A DNA stretch of 44,687 nucleotides from Anaerolineaceae bacterium (lineage in GTDB: Bacteria > Chloroflexota > Anaerolineae > Aggregatilineales > Phototrophicaceae), in contig WGMX01000001.1 in the NCBI GenBank assembly GCA_016124855.1, positions 1-44,687 of the forward strand. The letters are read 5' to 3'. Made by a program: the position numbers and the translations under genes. Of the stretch, positions 43,380 to 44,687 are shown piece by piece. The notes under the pieces were generated by a model. The model worked only from the letters and a program-made list of their open reading frames with translations, was not told the origin of the DNA and did no database searches. Position 1 is the first letter of the stretch; every line of letters starts with the position of its first letter.

Positions 43380-44142
43380 GCGGATTATTCCCTGTTTAGA
43401 TGTGCTGAATGGGCGGGTTGTGAAGGGTGTGAACTTCGTCAATTTGCGCGACGCGGGTGATCCGGTAGAGCAGGCCAGCGTTTATGACCATGAAGGGGCC
43501 GATGAACTGGTTTTCCTCGATATTACGGCCTCGCACGAGGGACGGAATACGACACTGGATATGGTAAGACGAGTAGCTGACAGCATCTTCATCCCGTTTT
43601 GTGTAGGTGGCGGGATACGGACGGTCGAAGATATAAGAGCGACGTTGTTGGCAGGCGCGGATAAGGTTTCGATCAACAGCTCAGCGATTAAGACCCCCCA
43701 ATTGATTGATGATGGGGCGTGGGGTTTTGGAAGCCAGTGTATTGTGGTGGCGATTGACCCCAAATGGTTAGGGGGAAAGTGGGTGGTGCATATTAACGGT
43801 GGGCGTGTTCCAACCGATAAAGAGGCGATAAGCTGGGCGAGAGAAGTTGAAGACAGGGGAGCAGGCGAAATTCTCCTCACCAGTATGGATCGGGACGGAA
43901 CAAAATCAGGGTACAATCTGGAACTCACTCAGGCGGTAGCGGAGGCGGTTTCGATACCGGTGATCGCATCAGGCGGCGCGGGGAAAATGGACGATTTTCG
44001 AGACGCTTTGACGACCGGAAAAGCCGATGCAGCCCTAGCGGCGACCTTGTTCCACTACAACGAAATTCGAATTGGAGACTTGAAGAACTATCTAGCCGAG
44101 CAGGGAGTGGCAATGCGACTACACGGTTGGGAGGCACTTTAA
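43369..44142 (+). CDS. hisF: Imidazole glycerol phosphate synthase, cyclase subunit
   Basis: Cyclase of 257 residues joining ammonia from HisH with PRFAR to give imidazole glycerol phosphate and AICAR. Catalytic Asp11 in [17 protein letters not shown], second Asp in [18 protein letters not shown] and [10 protein letters not shown] are phosphate-binding loops. ATG 43369 has GGAGGG upstream and overlaps the hisA end by eleven bases; an earlier frame start at 43342 is inside hisA. Confidence 0.96.
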   Translation: MLAKRIIPCLDVLNGRVVKGVNFVNLRDAGDPVEQASVYDHEGADELVFLDITASHEGRNTTLDMVRRVADSIFIPFCVGGGIRTVEDIRATLLAGADKVSINSSAIKTPQLIDDGAWGFGSQCIVVAIDPKWLGGKWVVHINGGRVPTDKEAISWAREVEDRGAGEILLTSMDRDGTKSGYNLELTQAVAEAVSIPVIASGGAGKMDDFRDALTTGKADAALAATLFHYNEIRIGDLKNYLAEQGVAMRLHGWEAL

Positions 44143-44465
44143 TGTTTGAGCAGGTGAAGTGGGATGAAAAAGGGTTGGTCTCAGCGATTGTACAAGATGC
44201 GAATACGCTCGAAGTGTTGACGTTGGCTTATATGAATGCTGAGTCCTTGAAGATGACGATTGAAACGGGCGAGACGGTTTTTTGGAGCAGAAGCCGACAA
44301 GAACTGTGGCATAAGGGCGCGACATCCGGTAATGTTCAGTATGTTAAAGAAATAAGAGTTGACTGCGACGGTGATGCGTTATTAGTGTTGGTTGATCCGG
44401 CAGGGCCAGCGTGTCATACAGGTGCGGTTTCGTGTTTCTTTGAGCTGTTGAAGGCGGCTGAATAA
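44142..44465 (+). CDS. hisI: Phosphoribosyl-AMP cyclohydrolase
   Basis: Opens the purine ring of phosphoribosyl-AMP in histidine synthesis. 107 residues, the single-domain PRA-CH form; no HisE pyrophosphohydrolase is fused. Motifs: [24 protein letters not shown], and the metal-binding [21 protein letters not shown] with the conserved Asp and Cys residues. Its ATG shares the last A of the hisF stop. Last visible gene of the his operon; hisG, D, C and B are not in the window. Confidence 0.95.
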   Translation: MFEQVKWDEKGLVSAIVQDANTLEVLTLAYMNAESLKMTIETGETVFWSRSRQELWHKGATSGNVQYVKEIRVDCDGDALLVLVDPAGPACHTGAVSCFFELLKAAE

Positions 44466-44600
44466 AACCTCATTTCGGTACTTAATTATCGGACGGGATA
44501 ATGGCAAGTTACAAATTGGAATGGTAAACAAGTGGCGGCTGAGGCGCGTGTTACGCGCTGTAGGGATATACTCAAGAAAACGACAACAAGGTATACCCAT

Positions 44601-44687
44601 ATGCCAAGCCCAATTGCCAATTCGATACGGGAAACAATCGTACAGCGCCGTCAAAAAGGCGAAAGCCTACGGAGTATCAGTAGTGAG
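44601..44687 (+). CDS. N-terminus of an HTH-type protein, cut by window edge
   Basis: Only 29 codons are visible. After MPSPIANS the segment RETIVQRRQKGESLRSISSE looks like the first helices of a transposase-type or Sigma-70-region-4-like helix-turn-helix. Upstream are GGTATACC (44591-44598) and a small GCGCG/CGCGC hairpin near 44549-44563. A mobile-element protein is possible, but the fragment is too short to decide. Confidence 0.35.
   Translation, partial: MPSPIANSIRETIVQRRQKGESLRSISSE

Noticed and set aside
1..44687. CRISPR array
   Set aside because: No regularly spaced direct repeats of CRISPR length on either strand; the only tandem arrays are 7-mers.

Overview
The window reads as a chromosomal segment of a Chloroflexota-like bacterium, possibly Anaerolineae. 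This is inferred from gene style and order, not from a marker tree: moderate GC, a wHTH-BTAD regulator, a baseplate-J-like membrane protein inside an alaS-ruvX-mltG cluster, a TIR/FGE-like membrane protein, and many short housekeeping operons in alternating directions. Cell-wall genes (murA, mltG), secG and ctpA are present. There is no phage, CRISPR array or complete insertion sequence. A truncated HTH gene at the right edge could be the start of a mobile element.

Layout. 1-3.2 kb: mtnA (cut by the left edge), a nicotinamidase-like hydrolase, a DsbA-like protein and a membrane methyltransferase-like protein, all minus. 3.3-11.4 kb: pyrimidine phosphorylase (+), facing a minus operon alaS - baseplate-J-like protein - ruvX - mltG - PBP-fold lipoprotein. 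11.5-16 kb: an SDR epimerase, a TIR-TM-FGE-like protein, a 0.7 kb structured gap and tyrS. 16-23 kb: TauE-type permease, cNMP-binding protein, rtcB with a CoA-transferase B-like subunit, a peptide-type solute-binding protein, secG and ctpA. 23-27.8 kb: ADP-ribosylglycohydrolase, Sua5, YjbR-like protein, a cysteine desulfurase behind a SAM riboswitch, and a CoA-transferase A-like subunit. 27.9-31.9 kb: a TPP riboswitch followed by thiBPQ. 31.9-34.7 kb: gyrB, a 0.7 kb gap with a possible small RNA, and tRNA-Arg(TCT). 34.7-41.8 kb: wHTH-BTAD regulator, small membrane protein, acyl-CoA synthetase, hotdog thioesterase, coiled-coil protein and murA. 41.8-44.5 kb: the his operon hisHAFI, then the start of an HTH protein.

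Regulation is the most striking part. The his operon has a consensus promoter, a 20-codon leader peptide with five His codons (three in a row), and three mutually exclusive RNA pairings ending in a terminator. This is the classical ribosome-stalling attenuator, here in front of hisH. The lone cysteine desulfurase has a SAM-I/IV-type riboswitch with a matching promoter and terminator. The thiamine transporter has a TPP riboswitch with a terminator. Two intergenic regions 20 kb apart carry a diverged copy of the same roughly 125-nt element, and at least three intergenic spots carry degenerate CTTG-type heptamer arrays.

All calls come from reading the sequence and remembered family motifs. No database search or folding program was run.
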